Positions 50,728 to 61,308 of a stretch of DNA of 64,000 bases are shown here, piece after piece. The notes under the pieces were generated by a model, which worked only from the letters and a program-made list of their open reading frames with translations, ran no database searches and had not been told where the DNA came from. Made by a program: the position numbers and the translations under genes. How positions within the stretch are numbered: the stretch's first letter is position 1; each line of letters opens with the position of its first letter. This DNA is from Branchipolynoe longqiensis (lineage: Eukaryota; Annelida; Polychaeta; Phyllodocida; Polynoidae), in assembly GCA_030323885.1 (NCBI GenBank), contig CM059196.1:37809535-37873534 (forward strand), read 5' to 3'.

Positions 50728-51974
50728 AAATGGGTCGTTCTCAAAAACGTTACATTGTTACTGATTTGACCTTTTGTTTGAGGAGGGGAAGGGATAAGTC
50801 AAATAGTTATTGTTGACTGTGTATTTATTATGTTAACAATAATACATGTATTTAATCTATCCCACAACATGTATCCAAAATATACGTATATGATTTTGTG
50901 CTAAAGTGAAGATATGAAAATTTGCATATTGACACCATGCAATTATCCAAATGTTTTTTTCAACTTTTCTTTGTAAAACTAAGAGGCACATTTTTGTTTA
51001 ACTGTAATCAATAATATCTTGTTTGCATTTGTTGTGTGTTAACATGATGTTCTGGATGTGTGCTAAAATGTTGTTATGGGTGGGTATTACACGGTTAATT
51101 TAATTTTTAACAGCCTTTTCCATTTATATAAGATCAAAATGACAAAGTTAACTAAACTAAATTTCAAGTTGACATATGCACAACATTTAAACCTTCATAT
51201 GAATATTAATTCTGCTACTATTTGGAATGTTTTCTGCTATTATTTGCAATGTTTTCACTTTTGATTTCTATTTCACAAAAGTGGTACACAACTATATATA
51301 TATAGTTTAGCAATGATGTGATCCGCTACATAACAGAAAAACACAAACGCCTTAAAAGCTTAACATAAGCGCTACCTCAGTAGCTGATCGACGCCCCCCC
51401 CCCCCTTCCACACACACATACACAGAGGTTGGTCCAAACACTAAATATACCTCCTTGAGCCCCCCCCCCCTCCCCCTCCCCAATCCTTCCCACACAAGTC
51501 GACAGAAAAGTCCCTCCAATCCAGCATACCTGGGATCTCCGCCCCCCCCCCCCTCCCCCCAACCACATCCCTAGTCTCAACAACGTCAGGGCCTGACATC
51601 ATATTGGACCACCAGCCATGCAGGTCTCTTACCGCTAGCATGCTCCAGCGACTCGCATTTCCGGTAAGATAAACAAACTCAACAGAGCCGATGAGCATGC
51701 GCGCACACTAAACACACTGAATGGCAACACAAAATCCCCCCTCCCCCTCAAAAATAAATAAATAACCACAGTTATTTTTGTAGTTTCTGAGCCGCCATAT
51801 GAAACTTGAACGGACAGTCGTGATCCAACGTTTTTGTGTGTGCTCTGTTAGCATTTATTTTTCTTCTAAATTCAATGTAATTTTACTAAATTACAAATAA
51901 ATTAATTAAACCTGGAACTATATTTACAGCCTGGTGTCTGTTTGCAATATTAATTATAGTAAATTCAGACTTAG
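50725..51974. other. Unassigned, AT-rich then C-rich
   Basis: 50725-51350 is AT-rich. 51390-51570 holds three poly-C runs. 51640-51700 contains GCATGCGCGC. Glycine-rich minus frames reflect the C runs. No exon recognised. Confidence 0.35.
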
Positions 51975-52238
51975 TGCCTCCTGGGAGATCGTGGGATTCG
52001 AACCCTGGTAGAGTCAAACCAATGACTTAAAAACGTATACTTGTCGCTTCCCAGCCAGGCACTCGGCATTATTAGGATAGGACAAGCACTGGTTGGCTCA
52101 GTGTCAAGATAACGGTACTGACGGCCTGGTCTCCCAGTGGGGCAGCACTATAAAGTCACCATGAGTGCACACTGTCACAAGTCAGTACCCATCATGCTAT
52201 GACATTAAATGTTGCCAGGACGTAAAACTCCCACAATC
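51975..52238 (+). mobile_element. SINE-A, box A missing (plus)
   Basis: Starts GGGAGATCGTGGGATTCGAA (head 1) and ends in a tail-2 type CCAGGACGTAAAACTCCC, so it is another head-1, tail-2 copy. Confidence 0.88.
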
Positions 52239-52319
52239 AGCAATCAAAACTCACTGGCTTTGACAGGATGTGTAATGACCTAGTTAATGGGTTCAACTGG
52301 GTATGTACACAACATATTA

Positions 52320-52476
52320 TTTCAATTGATTGCACTCCAAATATATCTCATTAGCCGATTAGAATTACCCAAAGTTACGTTGAACTAAAGCAACCATCAT
52401 TACAATATCATTCATTGTCAAATTAATATATTCAAATAAAAAAATCATGATCAACAGATTATGCAACTTTAAAAAC
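52320..52476. mobile_element. MITE M1 fragment, right end
   Basis: CAACAGATTATGCAACTTTAA at the right. A right-half body lies before it with substitutions. Confidence 0.65.
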
Positions 52477-52620
52477 TGAATTCCCGATGCCCTTCATAAA
52501 TGTGACTTGGTTTTCCTGACACTTCGGTATGGATTAAGTAAGTGTATGCCACATGGTCTCTTTAGTTGGCATTTTAACATATATACATGATTAGATGCAA
52601 CACTTATAAAGCTTAACCCA

Positions 52621-52791
52621 TCATGCTGTCGATCGCGATGCGACAAAGACTGCTTTCATTATTTGACTGCCGCTCTCCATTTAGCTCTCTGCTGTGTGTC
52701 CATGAGTCAGTCTTAATGTCGCTCAGCTTCAGGTTTCTCTTGATGATATCCTTGAACCAGAGACGAGGGCGCCCTCTCTTTCTGTAACCAG
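52621..52791 (-). mobile_element. 3' end of LINE L-B with 15-bp duplication (minus)
   Basis: Translated on the minus strand it gives RKRGRPRLWFKDIIKRNLKL, the C-terminal LINE pattern, then loses frame because of a 7-base deletion relative to 21841-21933. ATAAAGCTTAACCCA is duplicated perfectly at 52606-52620 and 52792-52806, so this is a complete but strongly truncated insertion. Confidence 0.9.
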
Positions 52792-52806
52792 ATAAAGCTT
52801 AACCCA

Positions 52807-53347
52807 CATGCAAACAAAACCATGCTGAGGCATAATACATATGTGCCAATATTCTCAAATAATGCACACAAAACTAAAACAAATCTTTAATTCATAGTGT
52901 TTCCATAGTATTTCTTGAAATGCACAAAGGTAGTGGTTAATAAAGCTCCTTGAGTGGGAGGGCTTTTTTTCCGGTTTGCTTTTTGTAATTGTGGTAAAGA
53001 CACCACACAGACGATAGTGTTGTGACAGATGGCAATTTGGACCAGGTGTTGGGAGTGTGTTGGGAGTGTGACGCTTAGCTGTTACACTAATAGGTTTGGC
53101 AAGAAAACACTGACACTGATCGTTCACAACTCATAAATACTAGTCGCTCTATAGTTACTCCCACAGCCCTGTCTCATGTGTAGGACTGCTAAACAACCTT
53201 ACAGAAAAAAAAGTTGAATGGCTGGGTTATGGACATAGCCACGTGAATTTGTAATCTAAGAAGCTAAATATATTGCTCAGATACTTATCTATCATAGCCC
53301 ACAACTTTTAAAGTGCAGAATTGACTAAATCACATTTAAAAGTCTAA
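52807..53347. other. Unassigned region
   Basis: A 90-codon minus-strand frame at 52855-53127 has ordinary composition but no recognisable motif. Confidence 0.3.
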
Positions 53348-53349
53348 TA

Positions 53350-53672
53350 CAGTACAACCCCGCTAAACCAAGCTCGGTTAAACCAAACGATCGGTTAATC
53401 CAAACTTTTTCGGCGGCCCGGCAAAATACTACCATTTATCATATAAAAAAGTTGGTTAAACCAAAGTCGGTTAATCCAAAGTATCGGTTAATCCATAATC
53501 CAAAGAGAATTGTTGGCCCCAGGCCACTTCCGGTACAGTTAAACCAAACTTTCATGTGGTTTTAAGGTCATCTGAGACTTTTTTATATGATAAATGGTAG
53601 TATTTCGCCGAAAAAAGTTTGGATTAACCGATCGTTAAATTTAACCGAGGTTGGTTTAATGGGGTTAAACTG
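53350..53672. mobile_element. Pogo-like MITE M7b (AACCAAACGATCGGTTAATCC arms)
   Basis: CAGTACAACCCCGCTAAACC at left and GGTTTAATGGGGTTAAACTG at right, with TA on both sides. The arms repeat GGTTAATCCAAA several times, and the middle is a large palindrome (TATCATATAAAAAAGT and its inverse). Confidence 0.85.
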
Positions 53673-53769
53673 TATATACATAAAAAAAACAATAATCATA
53701 GTGTCCAAATACATTGTACATTCATAATGCACCCACGTTTTTGCCAAAGCCAAGTCAAAGTCAAAGTCA

Positions 53770-53853
53770 AAGCTTGGTTAAACCAATGATCGGTTAATCC
53801 AAACAAATTTCAAGGGTCCCTTCAAGTTTGGTTTAACGGGGTTATACTGTATA
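53770..53853. mobile_element. M7b fragment
   Basis: GCTTGGTTAAACCAATGATCG to TTTGGTTTAACGGGG and TATACTGTA; a short copy retaining both arms. Confidence 0.7.
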
Positions 53854-53989
53854 GGAAATCCAGTGCTCACCATCTTGGTTTTTGAGCATTCTCTCGCAGT
53901 TCATCAACCCTATGCCAAAATAATGAACACTACACGTTGGAATCAGGGCTTCCACAGATTGTCTACAGTTGATTCCTATTAAAGGTTGA

Positions 53990-54331
53990 AGGAGTTGAGC
54001 GTCCGTCTCCCGTTTTGGTAAATCGTGGGATTCGAACCCACGAGTTCGAAACCTGGTCGAGTCAAATCAATAACTTTAAAATGTATACGTGCCGCTTCCT
54101 AGCCATGTGCTTGGCATTATTACTATATTAGGATAGGGCAAGGACTGGTTTGCTCAGTGTCAGGATAATGTGACTGAGTGAGATATCAGGTCATGGTGCT
54201 GGTGACCTGGTCTCCTTGTGGAGAAGCACTGTAAAGTCACCATGAGTGTGCACTGTCAGAAGTCAGTACCCGCCCTGATATGACCTTAGATGTTGCCAGG
54301 ACGTCAAACTCCAACAACCAACCAACCAAAA
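53990..54331 (+). mobile_element. SINE-A, head 1 and tail 2 (plus)
   Basis: GAGTTGAGCGTCCGTCTCCC head with duplicated box B sequence (GATTCGAACCCACGAGTTCG), body, and AACTCCAACAACCAACC tail. Confidence 0.9.
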
Positions 54332-54335
54332 GGAC

Positions 54336-54442
54336 GGTACAGAGTGGGTGAGTGTGCACCGATAGTGCAGCCTGATATCCCACTCAAGTCATATTATCCT
54401 GACACCATGCCAAGCAGTGCTCGATGTCTCCTAATAATACAG
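54336..54442 (-). mobile_element. Degenerate SINE-A core (minus)
   Basis: GTGCACCGATAGTGCAGCCTG, ATATCCCACTCAAGTC and TATTATCCTGACACC. Confidence 0.5.
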
Positions 54443-54700
54443 GACGGTTGAAAGGTGTTTTTTTTTTTTATTGATACAAAAAAATCAACTTCTTTCTGGA
54501 TGGATCATAAAAGCGGGAGATCACAGCCACGATCTGCCGCAAAGGAAGTGGAAGTTTGTAATACAGACCGAGCAAGCTAAATATTTAATGGCTGGAAAAA
54601 ACAGTGAGACTAAGAGGCCCGCCCCACTCTCAATGGGGAATTCTATCTGGTGGACGGTGACTTATGTGGCAAGTTTTTCAGGAGACACTTGTGGACAATT
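54443..54700. other. Unassigned region with an 85-codon frame
   Basis: The plus frame 54471-54728 has mixed composition (tryptophans, cysteines) but runs into the SINE end at 54702 and has no clear splice sites. It was not recognised. Confidence 0.25.
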
Positions 54701-54701
54701 G

Positions 54702-54744
54702 TTTGTTTGTTGTTGTTTTACATCCTAGCAACATCTAAGGTCAA
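54702..54744 (-). mobile_element. 43-bp SINE-A insertion (minus)
   Basis: Only tail 1, CATCCTAGCAACATCTAAGG and TCA. TGGACAATTG (54692-54701) and TGGATAATTG (54745-54754) form a 10-bp duplication with one mismatch. Confidence 0.85.
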
Positions 54745-54901
54745 TGGATAATTGCGAGTCGCAGGTTTAATTTTACTCTTTTTTTGAACGTTCATTTATA
54801 TTTCTTTCTAGCCTATGAAGTAAATTAATTATTTTGTATGTAATTGCTCAAATAAAGGCAGCTGGTTTTTTTTGTGTTTTTTTTAAAAAGTGCGGCAAAG
54901 T

Positions 54902-55233
54902 TTGTTTGTTTGTTGTTTTACGTCCTAGCAACATCTAAGGTCATATCAGGATGGGTACCGACTTGTGACAGTGCGCACTCATGGTGACTTTATAGTGCTT
55001 CCCCACTGGGAGACCAGGCCGCCAGCACCGTGACCTGATATCCCACTCAGTCACATTATTCTGACACTGAACCAACCAGTCCTTGCCCTATCCTAATAAT
55101 GACGAGCTCCAGGCTAGGAAGCGTCAAGTATCAATTTTTAAGTCATTGGTTTGACTCAAACAGGGTTCGAATCCACGATCCCATGGTCTACCAACACGGC
55201 AGGCTCTAACTCATTGGGCCATCCCGTCTGGGT
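54902..55233 (-). mobile_element. SINE-A, full length, tail 1 and head 1 (minus)
   Basis: AGTGCGGCAAAGT is duplicated perfectly at 54889-54901 and 55234-55246. Head and box B are intact apart from few changes. Confidence 0.95.
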
Positions 55234-55345
55234 AGTGCGGCAAAGTGGTTTCATGCATATTTCACCCGAGCTGCCGGGTCATTGAGAGCTGTCTTTCGAG
55301 CAAATCAACACAGTTTAATAATGTGTTTGAATGTCAGTGGGGACT

Positions 55346-55650
55346 GCATTTTTTTTTTTTTTTTTACATCCTAGCAACATCTGTGGTCATATCAGGACGG
55401 GTACCGACCTGTGACAGTGCATTCATGACAACTTTATAGTGCTGCCCCACTGGGAGATCAGGCCACCAGCACCATGATCCGATATCCCACACTCATATAC
55501 ATTACCCTGACACTGAGCTAACCAGTCCATGCACTATCCTAGTAATGTGGAGCGCCAGGCATACATTTGTGTAAGCCATTGGTTTGACTCGGCCAGGATT
55601 CGAACTCCCGACCTTCCCCACGGCAAGTCTAAACTCTACAGATAGGGTCA
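55346..55650 (-). mobile_element. SINE-A with poly-T tail (minus)
   Basis: A T run of about 17 replaces the usual tail. The body lacks the AGGAAGCGACA segment (CCAGGCATACATTTG junction). Head 2 is partly present. Confidence 0.82.
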
Positions 55651-55665
55651 CCTTTTCCAGTGTGA

Positions 55666-55850
55666 GCGAGCGAACAAGTGAGTGAGTGGGCGAACAAGTG
55701 AGTGAGTGGGCGAACAAGTGAGTGAGTGGGCGAACAAGTGAGTGAGTGGGCGAACAAGTGAGTGAGTGAGTGAGTGAGTGAGTGAGTGAGTGAGTGAGTG
55801 AGTGAGTGAGTGAGTGAGTGAGTGAGTGAGTGAGTGAGTGAGTGAGTGAA
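55666..55850. repeat. (GAGT)n with 20-bp higher unit
   Basis: Four to five units of GTGAGTGAGTGGGCGAACAA, then about 90 bp of pure GAGT. Confidence 0.95.
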
Positions 55851-56127
55851 GCAATGACCATATCCATGACAAGAAATATATCTCTCTCACACGTACACAC
55901 TCAGACTTGTTTATTCAGTGCGGAGACTGGAAACATGACTGTTATATTTGCGAGGTTATATTTTGAATAAGTAGTACGTACGTCCCACCCATGGTTCCTA
56001 CAAAACTGGTTGCCCACCCGACTTCCTTCGATTAGCACTCGTGGGTTTATTGACATTTAACCCCCCACCGAAAACGCCCCTCCCCCCCCCCCCACCACCC
56101 CCTGCCCCCAAGAGATTTCATTGATCA
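55851..56127. other. Unassigned region
   Basis: C-rich near 56065-56110; nothing recognised. Confidence 0.25.
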
Positions 56128-56216
56128 ATTGGAGCTATAAGGCCTAGCAACATCTGAGGTCAGACCATGATAGGCATCAACTTGTGACAGTGCACACCCA
56201 TGGTGGTTTTATAGTG
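56128..56216 (-). mobile_element. Degenerate SINE-A 3' part (minus)
   Basis: GGAGCTATAAGGCCTAGCAAC to CCATGGTGGTTTTATAGTG. Confidence 0.55.
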
Positions 56217-56308
56217 GATTCAATGCATTCAGTAAAGGTGGGGAGGATGGCTGGTGAGTAAATACAGTATATAGAACAAGACCACACACAAAATCTTTAC
56301 ATTTCTAC

Positions 56309-57097
56309 TTAAAGCTGCATAGTCCGATGAAGTATCAAATTTTCAATACCAAAATAATTATATAAATTTAACTCAACATATCTAACTGAGATATTGATGC
56401 ACTTATTAAGTATTTATTGCCAAATAGAAGGGCACACTGAGTCAATTTAATAGAACATGTTACTGCTCAAACCTATGGTGTCAGAGTTTTGGCTAGATAA
56501 AAGATTCACCCGGTACTTGTAGTACAGGGGTGAAGACCAGCCTTATATAAAAACGGTCGAAAAATCGGGCTAATGAACTGAGTCTTTATGATAGCCTAAT
56601 TTCACAATTTAAGAAGCAACATTTATTCTTTGTATATGTCTTCATATTTACCTGCTCCTTTTGAGTTGGAAAATATAATAAAACATATACTTTAATGCAA
56701 TTTAAAAGTGAAATCGACGGCGTTCTCTGGCCGCCATCTTGTCATTTTGCATTCTCTCCCATTTCACCAAATCTGTGCTGATATAAATTATAAGTAACCA
56801 TTTGACACTGGTGCCAGGCATTCTACTTCTTGTTCCATACTAAAGCTATTTTCGCCCGTATTTAGACTACGTTGTCATTCACCCCTGTACTGGAAGTATG
56901 TGGTGAATCTTTTATCTAAGTTTTGGCATGCTTGCCAAAACTAATTTTACATGTTTCCACTTTAAATTTCTCAGAGGTTACCCATTTAAATTAAAAATTA
57001 CTTCAAACTAAAGTAATGTAGATAATAACAATCAATTTAATAGATGTATCCCAGAAAAATGAGAGAAAGTCAAAACCATCGGACTATGCAACTTTAA
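56309..57097. mobile_element. MITE M1 with nested M6
   Basis: TTAA, AGCTGCATAGTCCGATG at left and CATCGGACTATGCAACTTTAA-type right end. It is split at its central palindrome (AGTTTTGGC) by M6. Confidence 0.93.
56494..56918. mobile_element. 425-bp MITE M6 with 9-bp duplication
   Basis: TAGATAAAAGATTCACC at left, its inverse at right; a second inner pair is TACAGGGGTGAA and TTCACCCCTGTA. AGTTTTGGC lies at 56485-56493 and 56919-56927. Confidence 0.93.
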
Positions 57098-58256
57098 ACA
57101 AAGAGAGGAGAGCGACATTTAAAGATCTGGTGACTTGACTTTAACATGAATATGAATATTCGCTGTATCTGAACAAAATATCACCATTTGAGAAATATTA
57201 ACTCTGGAACTAAGAATAGCTCTAACAGCTGCAAAATATAAACATTCTAGAAATATTAACTGTGGCACTGCACTTAGAACACAGATTAAGAATAGCTCTA
57301 ACAGCTGAGAATGGTCATTTTGGGCATGAGAGTAAAAAGGTCATACCTAGACAACATTGGCCCTGAGCACCTTGGTTGGGCCCTAACTAAGTCACAGAGA
57401 ATAGAATAGATCACGATATGGGTTCTTCAATGCTGGTCCTAATTGGTTGGTCCCTCACATTGTAACTGTTTTCTTCTAAATTAATTCTCCTTTTCATACC
57501 AAAAAGAAAATTCCTTTCATTATACCCCAAAGAAGCAATGACAGCAAGCAATCCAGTGGGAACAAAAATGTTCGGTTGATTTTTTTATTGCAAAAATAGA
57601 TTCATTTGTCACGCAAATATGACAGCTAAAAATGGGAATGGTGAACCTGTACTGCAGTTTCTAACCTAAGTCATTATTGAGTGTCAGATGAAACATGCAT
57701 TACATATTACATGAAACATGTGTTACAATTCCAAGAACATCAGAAGTTAGGGAAGTATTCCAAGATTACTTTGAAATATGTCCACAGCACCAAAAACTAA
57801 TATGCATGAATACTTTTTCATCCTCTGTGGTGCTTGTTTCATCATGAAGGAACAACTTTTCCGTTCCATGTCACGCATGTTTCAGTGTCACAATTTTATA
57901 TGTTCCCTGTTCCACTCTCAAGTGGAAGAACACTCATAAAATTGCACTTAGTTACTCCTAGTGACTGCTGTTCAAAACCTAACTAGGAAATAATAAGGGT
58001 CTTGTTCTAAATATTACATAATGAGGGTTTTTGTGTCAGACCGATGTCGATACTGGGATAGGCAGTAACATAATTTCATGTTCGAAGCCAACTTGCAGTC
58101 GGGGTCCAAACTGCTTTAAAAAAAAGATTTGTGTCTTAAAATTGGATGTTTGTGGAACACAACAAGCCTAATTGGGATAGGCAGTAACATAATTTCAGTT
58201 TTGACCTCCGATTCCCCCTTTTTAGGACATATTCGATCATGGTAATTCTGAATAAG
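57098..58256. other. Longest unassigned stretch
   Basis: About 1.15 kb of AT-rich DNA. AAGAATAGCTCTAACAGCTG occurs at about 57213 and 57287, and GGGATAGGCAGTAACATAAT near 58057 and 58174. No long frame, RNA gene or known repeat was seen; it could be intronic. Confidence 0.35.
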
Positions 58257-58590
58257 TAGGTTGTTGGAGTTTTGTCCTGGCAACATCTAAGGCCATATCA
58301 GGATGGGTATTGACTTGTGACCGCATGCACTCATGGCAACTTTATAGTACTGTCCCACTGGGAGACCAGGCCACCAGCACCATGACCTCATATCTCACTC
58401 AGTCACATTATACTGACACTAAGCCAACTGGTCCTTGCCCCAACTTTATAATGCAGAGCGCCTGGCTAAGAAGCGACAAGTATCAACTTTTAAGTCATTG
58501 GTTTGACTCGACCAGGGTTCCAACTCATGGGTTCGAATTCCACGATCTACCTAAACGGGAGACGGACGCTCAACTCATTCAGCCAACTCT
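58257..58590 (-). mobile_element. SINE-A, tail 2 and head 1 (minus)
   Basis: GGTTGTTGGAGTTTTGTCCTG at the tail and GAGACGGACGCTCAACTCATT at the head. The box B region is duplicated (GGGTTCCAACTCATGGGTTC). It is another mosaic copy. Confidence 0.88.
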
Positions 58591-58687
58591 ATAAGTGAAG
58601 TTGTGTATAGGTCGTGGTATACTTCCCCTTTAAGGGTGAGTCATAATTGAGCTAGCATGGCACCACAAGTCAGAATTCTCGACAATC

Positions 58688-59082
58688 CTAACCCTCTCCC
58701 CAACACACCCACACACACACTCACACCAACACACGTTAACACAAGTACAGGCCTATGCACACACACACACACACACACACACCGTTAACAAAAGTATAAC
58801 CCATATGCACATATGCGCACACATTAACACAAGTACAGCCCATATGCACACACACACAGCCCGTTAACACAAGTATAGCCCAGCCCATATGCACATATGC
58901 GCACACATTAACACAAGTACAGCCTATATGCACACACACACACCGTTAACACAAGTATAGCCCATAATCACATACGCGCACACATTAACACAAGTACAGC
59001 CCATATGCACATATACACATACACCCGTTAACACAAGTACAGCTCATATGCACACACACACACGCGCACGCACACACATACC
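58688..59082. repeat. CGTTAACACAAGTACAGCCC satellite
   Basis: About nine units of 30-50 bp joining CGTTAACACAAGTACAGCCC, ATATGC and CA tracts; even units often read ATTAACACAAG. Length differences are in the CA part. Confidence 0.9.
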
Positions 59083-59347
59083 AACAGGCATAACGCTTGC
59101 TGGAACATCATCAGCAGATTAGTTCACTCTACAAACACCGTGGTGCCGCTCATGTACTCATCAGCCTCCTGAGGCACGCACTCCCCATCTCCGCGCTCAG
59201 GGAGTCGGGACCAACTGTTCCCAGAATCCCCCAGATGCACTCAGCTGCATCTCCACCAGTGCTTTAACATTGCTTGCTAATTACTTTGGCCGCACCTGAC
59301 CTCCAGGTTCAAGGCCGAGAGGTCGGCCTCTGTCCGTCTTTGACCAT
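59083..59347. other. Unassigned region
   Basis: No exon or repeat recognised. Confidence 0.25.
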
Positions 59348-59357
59348 GTGTGTGTGT

Positions 59358-59359
59358 GT

Positions 59360-59395
<36 letters not shown>

Positions 59396-59413
59396 GGGGG
59401 GGGGGGGGGGGGG
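59358..59413. repeat. Poly-G tract
   Basis: About 55 G with a single T. Confidence 0.97.
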
Positions 59414-59529
59414 CAATGTCACTAGAAGGTCAGCGTAAAAGTTGTTCAAGGCCGTGATGACCCTGGATCAGCCATTAGGCGAGCGGGTGGGCTACGGCAA
59501 TATTGACACCGACACTAACAGCCTTGCTC

Positions 59530-60115
59530 TGCCGACGGGGTGGTGGGGGAGAAGGGGAGAAGGGGTTGAGGGAGGAGGTGGAAGGGAGGTGGATAGTTGG
59601 GGGGAGAGGAGGGGGTGGAGGTGTGGAGACGGAGGGGGAGGCGGTGGGGGAAAGGGGAAGGAAGAGAAATGGGAAGGGGAAGGGGAAGGGAAGGGGAAGG
59701 GGAAGGGGAAGGGGGAGGAAGGGGGGGAGAAGAGGGAAGAGGGGGGGAAGGGAGAGGAGGGGATGGATGATGGCGGAGGAGGAGGAGGAGGAGGAGGAGG
59801 AGGAGGAGGAGGAGGAGAGGAGGAGGAGGAGGAGGAGGGAGGAGGGAGGAGGGAGGAGGGGAAGGAGGGGGAGGTGTAGGAGGAGGAGGAGGAGGAGGTG
59901 GAGGAGGAGGTGGAGGAGGAGGTGGAGGAGGAGGGGAAGGAGGGGGGAGGAGGTGGAGGAGGAGGGGATGATAGTGGAGAAGGTGGGATGGTGGCGGTGG
60001 AGGGGGGGATGATGTCGGCGGAGGAGGAGGAGGGGAGAGGAGGGGAGAGGAGGGGAGGGAAGGAGGGGGAGAGGGGGGAGGAGGAGGAGGTGGAGGAGGA
60101 GAGGAAAGAACACAA
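59530..60115. repeat. GGGGAAGG / GGAGGA purine array
   Basis: About 585 bp, almost pure purine on the plus strand, moving from GGGGAAG to GGA and GGTGGAGGA units. Several 150-214 residue frames on both strands are artefacts. Confidence 0.95.
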
Positions 60116-60535
60116 GCACAAGTAGCCCAGGCAGTAAGTAGCCTAGGCACTAGCAGTAACCTAAGCCCAAGCTGTCATGATAATAACGAGTAGGAGACGA
60201 CAGCGATGGCTTCCTGGCTACCATTCATTGGCAGTCGGGAGAATCTTCGCTGTTTATGACACTGACAGTACCTAAGTTACAGTTAATTTCCAAGTTCTGC
60301 TGAGAACATGGAGGGGATCAGACCAGGTGGTGAAGATATAATATATGCTGCATAAGAATTATATGAGTATAATGCTAGCCCGGAAGCTTCCTCCTGCTAC
60401 TCAGCAATCCCCTCAGTCATCGGGTGCTGGAGCCTGGACTTGTCATCTATTATCTATTGCTTTACCCGACCCAACCTCAGCTCCGCTCGTGGCGCCACCT
60501 GCCTCATAACACTGTAATACTAGCTGCGCATACAT
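60116..60535. other. Unassigned region
   Basis: No exon or repeat recognised. Confidence 0.3.
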
Positions 60536-60642
60536 ACTCACTCACTCACTCACTCACTCACTCACTCACTCACTCACTCACTCACTCACTCACTCACTCA
60601 CTCACTCACTCACTCACTCACTCACTCACTCACTCACTCACT
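60536..60642. repeat. (ACTC)n microsatellite
   Basis: About 107 bp of pure ACTC. Confidence 0.97.
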
Positions 60643-60754
60643 GTACCGCCGAATATTACACTGTTATTGCTGCTTAAAGCTGCATAGTCCGATTAAATAT
60701 CAAATTTTCAAAACCAAACCAATTATCTAGATTTGATTTTGCATATCTAACTTA

Positions 60755-61018
60755 TGCCAGGTACACACATAGCGTATAGGATTCGCGCACTAAAACTCCC
60801 GATCCGCTTAAAACTGAAATCGGGCCGATTCATTTTTCGAATCGGGAATCGCAATCGTAATCCTAGCGCACACCTACCGTTTTAGCCCTAAAAATCGGGA
60901 ATCGCAATCGGTAGGTGTGCTAGGGGAGTGCACACCTCACGATTTTGGGGCAGTTTTAGGTCGTATACGCTAGGTGGGTGCGGGAAAACGATCGTATACG
61001 CTAGGTGTGTACCGGGCA
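60755..61018. mobile_element. MITE M2 inside M1, TTA duplication
   Basis: TGCCAGGTACACACATAGCG and inverse CTAGGTGTGTACCGGGCA. The host M1 word CTAACTTAGATACTG is interrupted with TTA present at both borders (60752-60754 and 61019-61021). Confidence 0.95.
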
Positions 61019-61082
61019 TTAGATACTGATGCACTTATTAACCATTTGTTTCTGCATAGAAGGCAATACTGAGTTAATTTAA

Positions 61083-61128
61083 CAAGTACAGCCCATACAC
61101 CCGTTAACACAAGTACAGCCCATATGCA
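61083..61128. repeat. Satellite fragment inside M1
   Basis: CAAGTACAGCCCATACACCCG, then TTAACACAAGTACAGCCCAT. It matches the array at 58688-59082 and replaces the usual M1 text between TCAATTTAA and CAGAAGTCTATGG. Confidence 0.85.
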
Positions 61129-61308
61129 GAAGTCTATGGTGTCAGAGTTTTGGCAAGCTTGCCAAAACTAATTTTCCATGTTTGCACTCAAAATATCTCA
61201 AAAGTTTACCATTTAAAATAAAAGTAACGTAGATACTAGTGATCGATCTAACATATTTATCTCAGAAAAAATACAGACATTCTAAACCATCGGACTATGC
61301 AACTTTAA

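Larger units (their letters stand above)
60674..61308. mobile_element. MITE M1 with two insertions
   Basis: TTAA and AGCTGCATAGTCCGAT at left; CATCGGACTATGCAAC and TTTAA at right. An M2 copy is inserted at 60755 and a satellite fragment lies at 61083-61128. Confidence 0.92.

Noticed and set aside
50391..50744. Histidine/threonine repeat protein
   Set aside because: A (TG)n and (TGAGTG)n microsatellite read on the minus strand.
59475..60150. Overlapping 147-214 residue proline-, serine- or glycine-rich open frames
   Set aside because: They are translations of the purine array; all frames on both strands are open because the repeat lacks stops.
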